Shown here: one piece after another, positions 33,836-43,951 of the stretch
Numbering within the stretch: the stretch's first letter is position 1
How the letters are laid out: the number at the start of each line of letters is the position of its first letter
NCBI RefSeq assembly: GCF_051014445.1
Contig: NC_135137.1
Location: 17,237,501 to 17,301,500, forward strand
Source: Colletes latitarsis
Taxonomy: Eukaryota > Arthropoda > Insecta > Hymenoptera > Colletidae
DNA length: 64,000 nucleotides
Direction of reading: 5' to 3'
Position numbers and translations under genes: made by a program
Notes under the pieces: generated by a model
Database searches by the model: none
What the model was told of the DNA's origin: nothing
What the model saw: the letters and a program-made list of their open reading frames with translations, nothing else

Positions 33836-33853
33836 ATCACGTCGGGGTCACCA
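33836..33853 (-). other. Primer-binding site, tRNA-Trp type
   Basis: On the - strand TGGTGACCCCGACGTGAT lies one base inside the 5' LTR. It equals the complement of the 3' end of animal tRNA-Trp over 18 bases, a primer known for CsRn1-clade elements (and, separately, for avian sarcoma viruses). Confidence 0.9.
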
Positions 33854-33854
33854 A

Positions 33855-34111
33855 TGAAGGGATTTGCTTGCTCGTATACAAAAACCACAGTGTTCGTTTT
33901 TTGAAACTCTTTATTTTTTACACACGTCTTACTCGGGCAATGGTCGCGAGAGAACTCCTCGTTCTTTCTTTTTACATTAGCCTCGTGGCTCTCGCCGACC
34001 TCCCTGGCCAACCTCCTAAGAGGTGGCAACGCCGCGGAATTCCCCGGGTCCCCCGTGCTAGCCGCTCGTATGCCCGACGCTTTTTTATACATTGTATGGC
34101 TAACCCCTACA
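33855..34111 (-). repeat. 5' LTR of the gypsy element (257 bp)
   Basis: On the - strand it begins TGTAGGGG and ends CCCTTCA. It is the upstream LTR because the primer-binding site lies beside it. It differs from the 3' LTR at seven of 257 positions. Confidence 0.92.
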
Positions 34112-36002
34112 ACACCCTTCCCTGGGAACAGATAAGGAGGGGGCTCGAAGATCATCGGGTCCCACCGTACCTCAGGGCAGTCGTCGGGGATTATCTCCGC
34201 GGGAGGTGGATCGAGTATCCAGGCCGGGATGGAGGTATGCGGAGGGAGGTGTACTGCGGCGTTTCGCAGGGGTCGGTCCTCCGGCCACTTCTGTGGAACG
34301 TCGCGTACGATAGGGTGTTGCGGACCGACCTCCCCGGCGGCGTCAGCGCCGTGTGTTATGCAGATGACACACTGGTGCTGGCCATCGGGGAGCACTGGGG
34401 GAGGTCCAAGAGTCTCGCGGAGGAAGGGGTGCAGCGCGTCGTCGGTCGGATCAGGGGGATGGGGATGACGGTGGCGCTCCATAAGACCGAGGTGATAGCT
34501 TTCCATTCACCTCGGCAGGATCCGCCACCCCCTCTGATCCGGGTAGGTGAGGCTGATATCGAGGTGAAACGCCAGATGAGGTATCTGAGGCTGATCCTCG
34601 ATAGCCACTGGCGCTTCGAGGAGCATTTCCGTTGCTTGGTCCCCCGGTTGGAGGGGATGGTCGCGGCTTTAGGCCGAATCCTACCCAACCTGGGGGGCCC
34701 GGCTAGCAGAGTGCGCCACCTCTATGTGACAATGGTACAGTCGGTGGCCCTTTACGGGGCCCCCGTCTGGGCGGACGACCTGGCGGCATCCCGACGCAGC
34801 ATGACGATGCTGCGTCGGGTGCGGAGGCGGATGGCGTTGCGGGTCGTCCGCGGGTGCCGGATCGTGTCGCATGAAGCGGCGACGGTCTTTGCGGGGATGC
34901 CGCCCATGAACCTCCTCGCGCGGTCGCACGCGGTGCTGTATCGTCACCGCGTCGACCGTCGCGCGGGGGTGGGGGCGGTCCCGGGAGTGCGGGAACCTGC
35001 TTGGGGCGATTTGAAGCGCCAGGCCCGGCAGTTGGTGATGCTCGCGTGGCAGGAGCGGTTGGCTATGCCAACCGCGGGGCACCGAACAGACGGGGCTGTT
35101 CGGCCACTCCTGAGTGAGTGGCTGGACAGAGGCCATGGAAGCCTCACTTATCGGATGGCGCAAGTATTCTCTGGACATGGCAGCTTCGGGAGATACATGT
35201 GTCGGATAGGGAAGGTGCCGGCGGCGCGCTGCTGCCATTGTGACGCTGAGCAGGACACGGCTGGACATACTCTCGAGGTCCTGGACGGCGCCATCAGGCG
35301 TGATGTCTCGCTGCCGGGAATGGTGCGCGCCATGCTCGGCAGCGAACGTAAGTGGAGGGCCGTGGCCTCCTTCTGCGAGAATGTAATGTTGCAGAAGGAG
35401 GTCGCGGCCAGGGATCGCGAGCTTCAGTGGCGTGCTGGGGCTCGTGCTCGTGTGGTGGCAGGAGTGCGCCGCCCAGGCGCCGGTCGTCGTGGGCGGACCC
35501 CGCGGCGTGACGGATGACACTGGCTGGCCCTGGATGACGCCAGCCACGAGGCGCGGGGTCGGACCGAAGTGGGAGTGCCACCCTAATTCCGGTCCGGCGC
35601 ATCGGAAGGCACCCTCGGTGGCATGGAGCGGCCACCAGCCACCAGCCGCCGAGGGGTAGAAATGGGGTCGCGGGCGGGGCTCGCAGCCGCCACTGAACGC
35701 GGCCCCGAGACGGATGGCGGTAGGACGGAGTGACCTCGTCTTGCCACCATGAGATAGCGTGACAGCCGGGGGGACCCTTCTGTCCCCCCGTGGATGGGCG
35801 CAGAGCGCAGGCACGGGGAGGATACCGGAAGTATGCTTCGAGCGATTCCCGGTATCCTCCCAAATCGTGCGGAAGGGTCACCGTGAGGTTTCTAGTGGGT
35901 AGGTCCCGCGCCCGTCATTCCACGGGCGCGGCGAATCCCACACACCCCTCCCGCCTCACACCAAAGGGGTGGAAGGGAGACTTACGAAGATTTTCCCTAC
36001 GC

Positions 36003-37141
36003 TAGTACGCAAGCAGTAAGGTAGTAAGCGAGGTGGAAGCTAGTAAGAAAGCAGTTCGCTGGTAAGCGTGCAGTAATCTAGCAAGAAAGCAGCAGGCTAA
36101 CAAGATAGCCGCTAGCAATTACGCATGCAGTGAACTAGTAAGCAAGCAGTAAGATAGAAGGCAAGCAACAAGCTAGTAAGTAACCAGTAAGCTAGTAAGC
36201 AAGCTGTAACCTAATGTGCAAGCAGTTAGCTAGTAAGCGAGGAGGAAACTAGTAAGGAAGCAGTATGCTAGTAAGCAAGCAGTAAGCTAGAAGCAAGCAG
36301 CAAGCTTTTAAGCAAAGAGTGAGATGGAAACCATGCTGGAGGGTAGCAAGATCGCAGTAAGCTATTAAGCAAGCAGTGAACTAGCAAGCAACCAGTAAGA
36401 CAGTAAGCAAGCAATAAGCTGGTAAGCAAGCAGTTAGTTACTAAGCAGGCAGGCATGCCAGTAAGCAAGCAGGATGCTAGTAGGCATGCAGTGAGCCAGT
36501 AAGTGAGCAGGAAGCTAGTATGGATGAAACATGCCAGTAGGCAAGCAGGAAGCTAGTAGGCATGCAGTGAGCTAGTAAGCGAGCAGTAAGGTAGAACGCA
36601 AGCAGCAGGCTTGTAAGCATCCAGTAAGTGAGCATGCTAGCAGAAAGCTAGTGAGCAAGCATGACGCTAGTAAGGAAGCAGTAGGCTAGACAGCAAGCAG
36701 CAGGCTAGTAAAAAAGCAGGAAGTTAGTTGAAAGCAGTATGCTAGCTATCAAGCAGTAAGCTAGAATGCAAGCAGTAAGCGAGTATGCTAGCAGTAAGCT
36801 AGAAAGCAAGAAGTGATCTAGTATGCGACAGGGAATCTAGTAAGGAAGCAGCATGATAGTAAGCAAGCAGTAAACTAAAAAGGATCCAGTGAGCTAGTAA
36901 GCCAGCAGTAAGCTGGTAGGCAAGCTGCAAGCTAGTAGGCAAGCAGTGAGCTAGCAAGAACGCATTATGCTACTAAGCAAGCAGTAAGCTGGCATGGCAG
37001 CAACTAGCTTGTAAGCAAGCGGCAGGCTAGTACGCAAGCTGTAAGCTAGTGAGCAAGCAGTAAACTAGTAAGCAAGCGGTAAGCTTGTATGCAAGCAGCC
37101 CGCTAGTCAGAAAGCTGTTAGCTAGTAAGCAAGTAATAAGC
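36003..37141 (+). repeat. 19-bp satellite array, + orientation
   Basis: Degenerate monomers between two subfamily B R1-like copies. It is the last + stretch before the array turns over. No gene is seen. Confidence 0.95.
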
Positions 37142-38081
37142 TCGGCCACTCCTGTGTGAGTGGCCTGACAGAGGCCATGGAAGCCTTACTTACCGGATGG
37201 CACAGGTATTTTCCGGGCATGGTAGCTTCGGAAGATACCTGTGCCGGATAGGGAAGGAGCCGACGGCGCGTTGCTGCCATTGTGACGCCGAGCAGGACAC
37301 GGCTGATCATACCCTCCAGGTATGCCCAGCGTGGGAGGGGGGGGCGCCGTGTCCTGGTCGGCGTCATAGGGCGGGATGTCTCGCTGCCGGGTGTGGTGCG
37401 CGCCATGCTCGGCAGCGAGAGGAAGTGGAGGGCCGTGGCCTCCTTCTGCGAGACCGTAATGCTGCAGAAGGAGGCCGCGGGAAGGGAGCGCGAGCTTCAG
37501 CGGCGCGCTGAGGCTCGCGCACGTATGGTGGCGCGAGGGCGTCGCGGGCGGCGGCCTTTGCGCGGCGGATGACCCTGGCTGGGAAGGGGACCCAGAGGGG
37601 AGCCTTCTCCCGCCCGGCGGCTATGGGTCGGACCGGGTGGGTCCGGCCCACGGGGAGGCACCCTCGGTGGCCTGGAGCGGCCATGAACTCCCGGCCGCCG
37701 AGCGGTAGAAACGGGGTCGCAGGCGGTTGCGAGTTGGGGCTCGCAGCCCGCCACTAAATGCGGCCCCGGGACGGTTGGCAGCGGGATGGAGTGGCCCCGT
37801 CCTGCCGCTATGAGACAGAGTGTCTACCGGGGGGACCGTTTGTCCCCCCCGGGGATGGGCGCAAAGCGCGGGCACGGGGAGGATACCGGAAGAATGCTTC
37901 GAGCGATTCCCGGTATCCTCCCAAATCGTGCGAAAGGGTCACCGTGGGGTTTTTAGTGGGTAGGTCCCGCGCCCGCCATTCTACGGGCGCGGGGAATACC
38001 ACACAACCCTCCCGCCTCTCCCCAAAGAGGTGGGAGGGAGTCTTTCGAAGATTTTCCCCACGACAAAAAAAAAAAAAAAAA
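37142..38081 (+). mobile_element. R1-clade element, subfamily B, 5'-truncated, at the satellite inversion
   Basis: It holds the last 430 bp of ORF2, the 3' UTR and a 17-base poly(A) (38065-38081). The left flank is + satellite ending GCAAGTAATAAGCT. The right flank is satellite in the reverse orientation. No target duplication exists, as expected if a rearrangement breakpoint coincides with the tail. Confidence 0.9.
37143..37572 (+). pseudogene. R1-like ORF2 C-terminal fragment with shifts
   Basis: Parts in two frames match the end of ORF2: MAQVFSGHGSFGRYLCRIGK with the zinc motif CCHCDAEQDTADHTLQVC, then SLPGVVRAMLGSERKWRAVA, ending RPLRGG before TGA at 37572. A G run near 37336-37344 is longer than in other copies and shifts the frame. 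A short deletion removes the RPGARR codons near 37545. It is non-functional. Confidence 0.85.
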
Positions 38082-38411
38082 TGCTTGCTGCTTGCATCTA
38101 GCTTACTACTTTCTTACTAGCATACTGCTTCCTTGCTAGCCTCCTCCTCGCTTACTAGCTAACTGCATGCTCACTGGGTTACTACTTGCTTACAATCTGA
38201 TTGTTTTCCTACTAGCACGCTGCTTGCATACTAGCTTACAGCTTGCTTGCAAGCTAATTGCTTTCATGCCCGCTTACAGCATGCTTACCAGATTACTGCT
38301 TACTTATTAGCTACAGCATGCTTACTAGGTTACTGGTTGCATACTACCTCACTGCTAGCTTACTAGGTTAGTGCTTGCTTAGCAGCTTACTGCCAGCTTA
38401 ATCGCTTCCGG

Positions 38412-38412
<1 letters not shown>
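38082..38412 (-). repeat. 19-bp satellite, inverted orientation
   Basis: 331 bp of the satellite on the opposite strand (TGCTTGC, CTTACTAGC). It lies between the poly(A) of one R1-like copy and the poly(T) of the next, so two elements face tail to tail across it. Its end AATCGCTTCCGGC (38400-38412) is one copy of the next element's target duplication. Confidence 0.95.
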
Positions 38413-38448
<36 letters not shown>

Positions 38449-38963
38449 TCGTGGGGAAAATCTTCGAAAGACTCCCTCCCACCTCCTTGGGGAGAGGTGG
38501 GAGGGGTGTGTGGGATTCCCCGCGCCCGTACAACGACAGGCGCGGGACCTACCCACTAAAAACCCCACGGTGACCCTTCGGCACGCTTTGGGAGGATACC
38601 GGGAATCGCTCGAAGCATTCTTCCGGTATCCTCCCCGTGCCCGCGCTTTCGCGCCCATCCCCCGGGGGGACAATCGGTCCCCCCAGTAGACACACTGCCT
38701 CATAGCGGCGGGACGGGGCCACTCCATCCCGCCGCTATCCGTCCCGGGGCCGCGTTTAGTGGCGGCTGCGAGCCCCAACTCGCAACCGCCCGCGACCCCG
38801 TTTCCTCCCCTCGGCGGCCGGGCGTTCATGGCCGCACCAGACCGCCGAGGGTGCCTCCCCTTGCGTCGGACCGGTAGGGAGAGGCACTCCTACCCCCAAC
38901 CGGTCCGACCCGGCGCCGCCTGGCGGGAGGAGGGTCCCCTCAGGACCCCCCTCCCAGCCTAGG

Positions 38964-41900
38964 TCATCCGCCACGCCGAGGCGGCCGCCCGCGACGCCTC
39001 GCGACCGGGCGACGACCTCGGGCCACCGCACGAGCGCGAGCTTCAGCGCGCCGCTGAAGCTCACGCTCCCTCCCCGCGGCCTCCTTCTGCAACATTACGT
39101 TCTCGCAGAAGGAGGCCACGGCCCTCCACTTCTCCTCGCTGCCGAGCATGGCGCGCACCACGCCCGGCAGCGAGACATCCCGCCCGACGACGCCGACCAG
39201 GACACGGCGCTCCCCCTCCCACGCGGGGCATACCTCCAGGGTATGATCCGCCGTGTCCTGCTCAGCGTCGCAGTGGCAGCAACGCGCCGTCGGCTCCTTC
39301 CCTATCCGGCACAGGTATCTTCCGAAGCTGCCATGCCCGGAAAACACCTGTGCCAGCCGGTAGGTGAAGCTGCCATGGCCTCTGTCCAGCCACTCCTTCA
39401 GGAGTGGCCGAACAGCCCCGACAGTCCGGTGCCCCGCGGTTGGCAGAGCCAGCCGCTCCTGCCACGCGAGCAACACGGACTGCCGGGCCTGGCGCTTCAA
39501 ATCGCCCCAAGCAGGTTCCTGCCCGCCCGGGACCGCCCCCACCCCCGCGCGACGGTCGACGCGGTGCCGGTACATCACGGCGTGCGACCGCGCGAGCAGG
39601 TCCATGGGCGGCATCCCCGCTAGAACCGTCGCCGCCTCATGTGACATGGTCCGATACCCGCGGACGACCCTGAGCGCCATGCGCCTCTGCACCCGACGCA
39701 GCATAGTCATGCTGCGCCGGGAGGCAGCCAGGTCGTCCGCCCAGACGGGGGCCCCGTATAGGGCAACCGACTGGACCATTGCCACATAGAGGCGACGAAC
39801 TCGGCCCGCCGGGCCCCCCAAGTTGGGCAGGATCCGGCCCAGAGCCGCAACCATCCTTTCCAACCGGGGGACCAGGCAGCGGAAATGCTTCTCGAAACGC
39901 CAGTGGCTATCGAGGATCAGCCCCAGATACCTGATCTGGGGCTTCACCTCGATGTCAGCCCCACCCACCCGAATCAGAGGGGGTGGCGGATCCTGCCGAG
40001 GTGAATGAAACGCAATCACCTCGGTCTTATGGACCGCCACCGTCATCCCCATCCCCCTGATCCGGTCGACGACGCGTTGCGACCCCTCCTCCGCGCGACG
40101 CATGGCCCTCCCCCAGTGCGCCCCGACGGCCAGCACCAGTGTGTCATCCGCATAACACACCGTGCTGACGCCGTCGGGGAGGCCGGCCCGCAACACCGAG
40201 TCGTACGCGATGTTCCACAGGAGTGGCCCGAGGACCGACCCCTGCGGAACACCGCAGTACACCTCCCTCCGCATATCACCATCCCGGCCCGGATACTCGA
40301 TCCACCTGCCGCGGAGATAATCCCCGACGACCGCCCTGAGACAAGGGGGGACTCGATGATATTCGAGCCCCCTCCTTATCTCTTCCCAGGGGAGGGTGTT
40401 AAAGGCATTGGCAATATCCAAGGATATTGCCAATGCCACCCCTCCCCGGGAGACGGCCGCCTCCGAGAGGGCCCTCACACGACCTATCGCGTCGATAGTC
40501 GATCGGCCCCCCCGGAAACCGAACTGGCAGTCGGCCAGACCGGGATCACCCCGCGACAGGTGCTCGACGAGGCGGGCAGCAATCACACGCTCGAAGAGCT
40601 TGCCCACCTCGTCGAGGAGACAAATGGGCCGGTATGCGGAGGGAGACTCCACGGGCCGACCCTCCTTCCGGAGGAGGACCATCCTCGCCACCTTCCAACT
40701 GGGGGGGAATCGCCCGTCCCTCAGGCAGCGGTCGAACAACCGCCTGAGGTCGGCCCCAAGGACGCCCTGGGTCAAGACCCAAACCCGGCCGGGCACACCA
40801 TCCGGACCCGGGGCCGTGTTACGAACCCCGAGCCGTCTGATAGCCGCTGCCAGCTCCTCCTGCGTGACCCCCAGCTCGGCCGTCCACTCCACTGGGACAG
40901 CCGCCGCCGCCGGAGGACGCGGTCCCCTCTCTCCAATTGGGAAGAGTGTATTGACCACGTCCTCCAGCAGCCGGGGGTCAAGACCCTCGGTGACGGGGGG
41001 CGCCCACGGGCGGAGCTTATTCAGCACCACCTTATATGGGCGCCCCCATGGATCGTCATCAAGGGTCTGGAGGAGCTCCTTCCATGCCTGGGTCTTGGCC
41101 CGTTTGATGGCGACCTGCAGAGCAACCCGCGCCACGCGGTATGCTCCATACAGGTCATCAGCTGCCCTCGCTCGCGCCACGCCGTCGCCTGTACGTTGAC
41201 GACGGCGCGCGCGGGTGTACTGGCGTCGGGCGCGGACAGTCGCGACTCGCAACTCCGCGATCGCGTCCGACCACCAGTACACCGCCCGGCGAGGAGAAGC
41301 CCGCCCGACCCGAGGCATCGCCGCGTCGCAAATACCCGCGACCAATGCTCCGAGCCGGGCGACCTCCTCCTCTATGCTCGGCAACTCGGCCGCTCCCTGC
41401 GGCCAAGTTGCAGTGAGGGCAGCTGCCATCAGGGCGTCCTTGTCCAGGCGCCGAAGCGCCCAGCGGCGTGGTGGGGTGCCACGCAGGCGGCCGTGTCGGG
41501 ATGCACTCGCGGCGGCAGAGACCTCCATCCGGATGTACCGGTGATCGGAGAGTGTCTCTGCCCCCGCGACCACGTGCCAACCCGACACCATGCGCACGGC
41601 GTTGGGGGTCGCGAATCCAACATCCACGATGGACCCCCCATATCGCCGCACGCATGTGTGCTCCGACCCCCGGTTCAATACCCGGAGGTCGAGCCCCGCC
41701 GCCCAATCGCCCAGGATCCCGCCGCGAACGGAGGTCCTGGGGGATCCCCAAGCCACCGACTTGGCATTAAAATCCCCCAGGACCAGCACCGGCCGGGCCG
41801 CGTAGCGCTGCACGCATGCCGCGACCTCGGCCAAGTACAGCTCGAACGCAGCGTGACCGCTACGGGGCGAAATGTAGCACCCCACCACAGCGACTCCCCC

Positions 41901-42146
41901 CCAGTCCACGGCGACGAATCCCCGACCGCGCTCCAACAAGGAGAACGGTGGGGACCCGTCGCCCCCTCCCCATACCGTCGCCACCAAGCCGTCCGCGTCG
42001 CCCACCCAATGAGGGTTATCAGGGACGCGGTACGGCTCGGCGGCGACCGCCAGGCCAACCCCCCACTCCGCGAGGACTTGGGACATCAAGTCCTGTGCCG
42101 CGCGGCAGTGGTTGAGGTTGGCCTGGAGGAGGAGGCGGGGCGGCAT
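38964..42146 (-). CDS. R1-like ORF2: APE endonuclease and reverse transcriptase
   Basis: Intact, 1060 residues, the same domain order as the protein at 18162: endonuclease with LVLGDFNAKSVAWGS and LSDHRY, reverse transcriptase with LDIANAFNT and CYADDTLVLA, and a C-terminal zinc motif CCHCDAEQDTADHTLEVC. The start is the ATG inside TAATG shared with the ORF1 stop (one-base overlap). About 17 residues differ from the copy at 18162. Compared with the copies at 5600 and 57773, the private changes HGSFTYRLAQ (usually HGSLTYRMAQ) and RFEKH (usually RFEEH) belong to this one. All catalytic residues I can name are present. Confidence 0.95.
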   Translation of the reverse strand: MPPRLLLQANLNHCRAAQDLMSQVLAEWGVGLAVAAEPYRVPDNPHWVGDADGLVATVWGGGDGSPPFSLLERGRGFVAVDWGGVAVVGCYISPRSGHAAFELYLAEVAACVQRYAARPVLVLGDFNAKSVAWGSPRTSVRGGILGDWAAGLDLRVLNRGSEHTCVRRYGGSIVDVGFATPNAVRMVSGWHVVAGAETLSDHRYIRMEVSAAASASRHGRLRGTPPRRWALRRLDKDALMAAALTATWPQGAAELPSIEEEVARLGALVAGICDAAMPRVGRASPRRAVYWWSDAIAELRVATVRARRQYTRARRRQRTGDGVARARAADDLYGAYRVARVALQVAIKRAKTQAWKELLQTLDDDPWGRPYKVVLNKLRPWAPPVTEGLDPRLLEDVVNTLFPIGERGPRPPAAAAVPVEWTAELGVTQEELAAAIRRLGVRNTAPGPDGVPGRVWVLTQGVLGADLRRLFDRCLRDGRFPPSWKVARMVLLRKEGRPVESPSAYRPICLLDEVGKLFERVIAARLVEHLSRGDPGLADCQFGFRGGRSTIDAIGRVRALSEAAVSRGGVALAISLDIANAFNTLPWEEIRRGLEYHRVPPCLRAVVGDYLRGRWIEYPGRDGDMRREVYCGVPQGSVLGPLLWNIAYDSVLRAGLPDGVSTVCYADDTLVLAVGAHWGRAMRRAEEGSQRVVDRIRGMGMTVAVHKTEVIAFHSPRQDPPPPLIRVGGADIEVKPQIRYLGLILDSHWRFEKHFRCLVPRLERMVAALGRILPNLGGPAGRVRRLYVAMVQSVALYGAPVWADDLAASRRSMTMLRRVQRRMALRVVRGYRTMSHEAATVLAGMPPMDLLARSHAVMYRHRVDRRAGVGAVPGGQEPAWGDLKRQARQSVLLAWQERLALPTAGHRTVGAVRPLLKEWLDRGHGSFTYRLAQVFSGHGSFGRYLCRIGKEPTARCCHCDAEQDTADHTLEVCPAWEGERRVLVGVVGRDVSLPGVVRAMLGSEEKWRAVASFCENVMLQKEAAGRERELQRRAEARARAVARGRRPVARRRGRPPRRGG

Positions 42147-43951
42147 TAATTAATGGCCGCGCCAGCCTCCTCCCGGCCGTCCGTCCCCGTAGCACCGTCC
42201 ACCTCCATGGAGGACGATGCCACCGCCCTCGGCACCGGAGCCGGTGCAGCCCGCCTCTTCCTCTCCTTCCGGGAGGGGGGGGAGCACTTCTTGCTCCCCA
42301 CCCTGTGATCGGCTGGCCTCCCCATGTCCGCACACAGCGGGCAGTGGGGGGCCGCCGAGCACTGGCTCGCACGGTGCTCTTTGGCACCGCAGCGGTAACA
42401 CTGACCGCTGCGGTCCACCGGCGAGGTGCACCACTGCCTCACGTGCCCCAATTCGAGGCAGCGGTGACACTGGAGCGGGCGCGGCGCGAGGATTTCCACT
42501 CGCGCCGAAACCCACCCCACCAACACCCTCCCGGATTCCGCCACCTTACGGGCGGCGGAGAGGGGGCACCGAGCCCACACCGACCCGAGGCCGGAGGGCG
42601 ACCTGCGGATCTCTCCGATCCGCAGGTCCTCCACAGGACAGTCCCCCGCCCTCGCAAGGGCACGGGACACATCCTGTGCGCTGACCGAGTCGTCCAGCCC
42701 ACAAACGCGCATCTCCGTGCGCTTCGTGGGCCGGGCGACCCGGACACCTCGCTCGCCCAGCTGCTCCCGGACGGCCCTCTTCGCCCTCACGGAGGCGATG
42801 CCCAGCTCTTCCAGGGAGATATTCTCCCTGGCGAGCCGCATCGCCTCCGCGAGGGTCAGGTCGCCCCCCTGCGCAACGGTCAGCGTCACCGCTGCCGTTT
42901 TTGGGGGACGACCTGGTCGTGCCTTCCCGACCTTCGCGGCCTTTACCTTGGCCGCCGGCGGCGGAGGCGGAGGCTGCGGTTGCGAGGCCTTCCTCGCCGC
43001 CCGCCTCGCCTTCCGCCCCACCACGTCACTCCACGCCACCCCCCCTTGGGAGGGTGCTGTGGAGGACGCGACCACCGCGACCACGGGTACACCACCCCCC
43101 TTGGGGGTCGCGACCCGGGGCCCTGGTGCCGCAACGCTGGGCGGAGCCTTCACTCCGCCCTTCTTTGCCTTCCCCGACTGTACCGGAACAGGTCGGGGAG
43201 GCACCGCCTTCCTGCTGACCGCTCTTCCGGCGAGGAGCTCCTCCCGGAAGGCGGCCAGCTTGCCATCAATCATGTCCCCAATCCTCCTCAGAAGATCGTC
43301 TTCTGAGGAGGACGGGGACTTCTTCACGGGCGGAGTGCGGGTGGAGGGGCCCGCGGTGCCCCGCACCACTGCCGCCGCACCCCGTTTATTTACCTCCGCC
43401 GAGGGACGCGGCGGTGGAGGAGGAGGGAGGATGGGAGGGAGGGCCGCGCTGTTCCACAGCGCCTCTGCCCTCCTCCTCCCCTGTCGCTCCTCCTCCAACA
43501 GGAGCTGCAGACGGGCGTTCCGCCCTCTGAGCTCCCACGCCGCCTCCCTCATTTCCTCCGCCGCGGCCTTCAGGGCCTCCGCGCCACCGCTTTTCTGCCC
43601 CTTAAAGGCGCAGGCAGCGGCGACTTTCTCCACCCGCCTCAGGGACGAGGAGATCCTCTCCGATATCTCCTCGGTCACCTCGTCCCTGAGGCAACTCAGC
43701 CTCACCGACGGGCTCATCGCCCCGCCCACCTCGACGACGGCCTGCCCCGTCCTCTTCCTCTTAGAGCCTATGTGGCTCGTGCTGGAGGAGAAGGACGAGA
43801 CCGACGCCGTCTCGTCGTCCTCCTCCACCCTCCACGAAGCCGGACCTGGCGCTGAGTGGGGCGCGAGCGCCGCCACCCTAACCCCAACCCCGTCTCCGTC
43901 CTCCCCAACCGACAAAACCCGCCCCATCCCCATTTTATTTTCTGTGTCCAT
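42146..43951 (-). CDS. R1-like ORF1 protein (zinc-knuckle, gag-like)
   Basis: The frame is open upstream to 43987, but MDTENKMGMGRV at 43951 is the start that matches the other copies. A Ser/Glu/Arg-rich N-terminus and a helical stretch (REAAWELRGRNARLQLLLEE) are followed by a basic proline-rich middle. A conserved core (MRVCGLDDSVSAQDVSRALA) precedes three zinc knuckles (CHRCLELGHVRQWC, CYRCGAKEHRASQC, CPLCADMG...DH...C). The C-terminus EEAGAAIN ends at TAA shared with the ORF2 start. After SVRAKRAV, 24 residues present in the copies at 16283 and 60948 (TGGLLLEIPG... to ...RLAQRL) are missing in frame. That core deletion may impair it. Confidence 0.9.
   Translation of the reverse strand: MDTENKMGMGRVLSVGEDGDGVGVRVAALAPHSAPGPASWRVEEDDETASVSSFSSSTSHIGSKRKRTGQAVVEVGGAMSPSVRLSCLRDEVTEEISERISSSLRRVEKVAAACAFKGQKSGGAEALKAAAEEMREAAWELRGRNARLQLLLEEERQGRRRAEALWNSAALPPILPPPPPPRPSAEVNKRGAAAVVRGTAGPSTRTPPVKKSPSSSEDDLLRRIGDMIDGKLAAFREELLAGRAVSRKAVPPRPVPVQSGKAKKGGVKAPPSVAAPGPRVATPKGGGVPVVAVVASSTAPSQGGVAWSDVVGRKARRAARKASQPQPPPPPPAAKVKAAKVGKARPGRPPKTAAVTLTVAQGGDLTLAEAMRLARENISLEELGIASVRAKRAVREQLGERGVRVARPTKRTEMRVCGLDDSVSAQDVSRALARAGDCPVEDLRIGEIRRSPSGLGSVWARCPLSAARKVAESGRVLVGWVSARVEILAPRPLQCHRCLELGHVRQWCTSPVDRSGQCYRCGAKEHRASQCSAAPHCPLCADMGRPADHRVGSKKCSPPSRKERKRRAAPAPVPRAVASSSMEVDGATGTDGREEAGAAIN

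Larger units (their letters stand above)
29456..34111 (-). mobile_element. Ty3/gypsy LTR retrotransposon, CsRn1 type, 4656 bp
   Basis: Two 257-bp LTRs (29456-29712 and 33855-34111) enclose gag and pol on the - strand. The duplication ACAC flanks it (29452-29455 and 34112-34115), and removing one copy restores the R1-like ORF2 context. The 18-base primer site matches tRNA-Trp, and Gag carries a CX2H..C..C motif in place of CCHC. Both are hallmarks of the CsRn1/Kabuki clade. The LTRs differ at 7 of 257 positions by my count (2.7%), so the insertion is moderately old. No env-like frame is seen. A one-base change splits pol. Confidence 0.93.
27727..35517 (+). pseudogene. R1-like ORF2, degenerate and interrupted by a gypsy element
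   Basis: It begins at the TAATG. An early stop replaces a Cys in the LNHC motif near 27765 (TGC to TGA). Endonuclease pieces (AEPYRVLDQPHW, GDFNVKWVAWGS with Asn-Ala changed to Asn-Val) and RT pieces follow in shifting frames to 29455. The LTR element 29456-34111 splits the codons after LDIANAFNT. Downstream, GVSQGSVLRPLLWN, CYADDTLVLAIG, HKTEVIAFHS and the C-terminal zinc region are readable to TGA at 35517; VCPAWEGER of the family is missing. The open frame 33868-35517 is a chance fusion of LTR sequence and ORF2. Confidence 0.85.
25535..36002 (+). mobile_element. Near full-length R1-clade element, subfamily B, split by a gypsy element
   Basis: The 5' UTR starts CCCTCTGGGTCTG at 25535. ORF1 and ORF2 follow up to 29455, and ORF2 resumes at 34116 after the inserted LTR element. 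The 3' UTR runs to GATTTTCCCTACG near 36002. Without the insert and its duplication the element is about 5.8 kb, the size of the full subfamily A copies. It has no poly(A): satellite begins at once. Flanks GCTATTATGCAA and GCTAGTACGCAA agree at 10 of 12 positions and may be a decayed target duplication. Many stops and shifts show age. Confidence 0.9.

Noticed and set aside
33868..35517. An open frame of 549 codons
   Set aside because: Its first 80 or so codons are gypsy LTR and the rest is ORF2 of the interrupted R1-like copy. It is a chance fusion.
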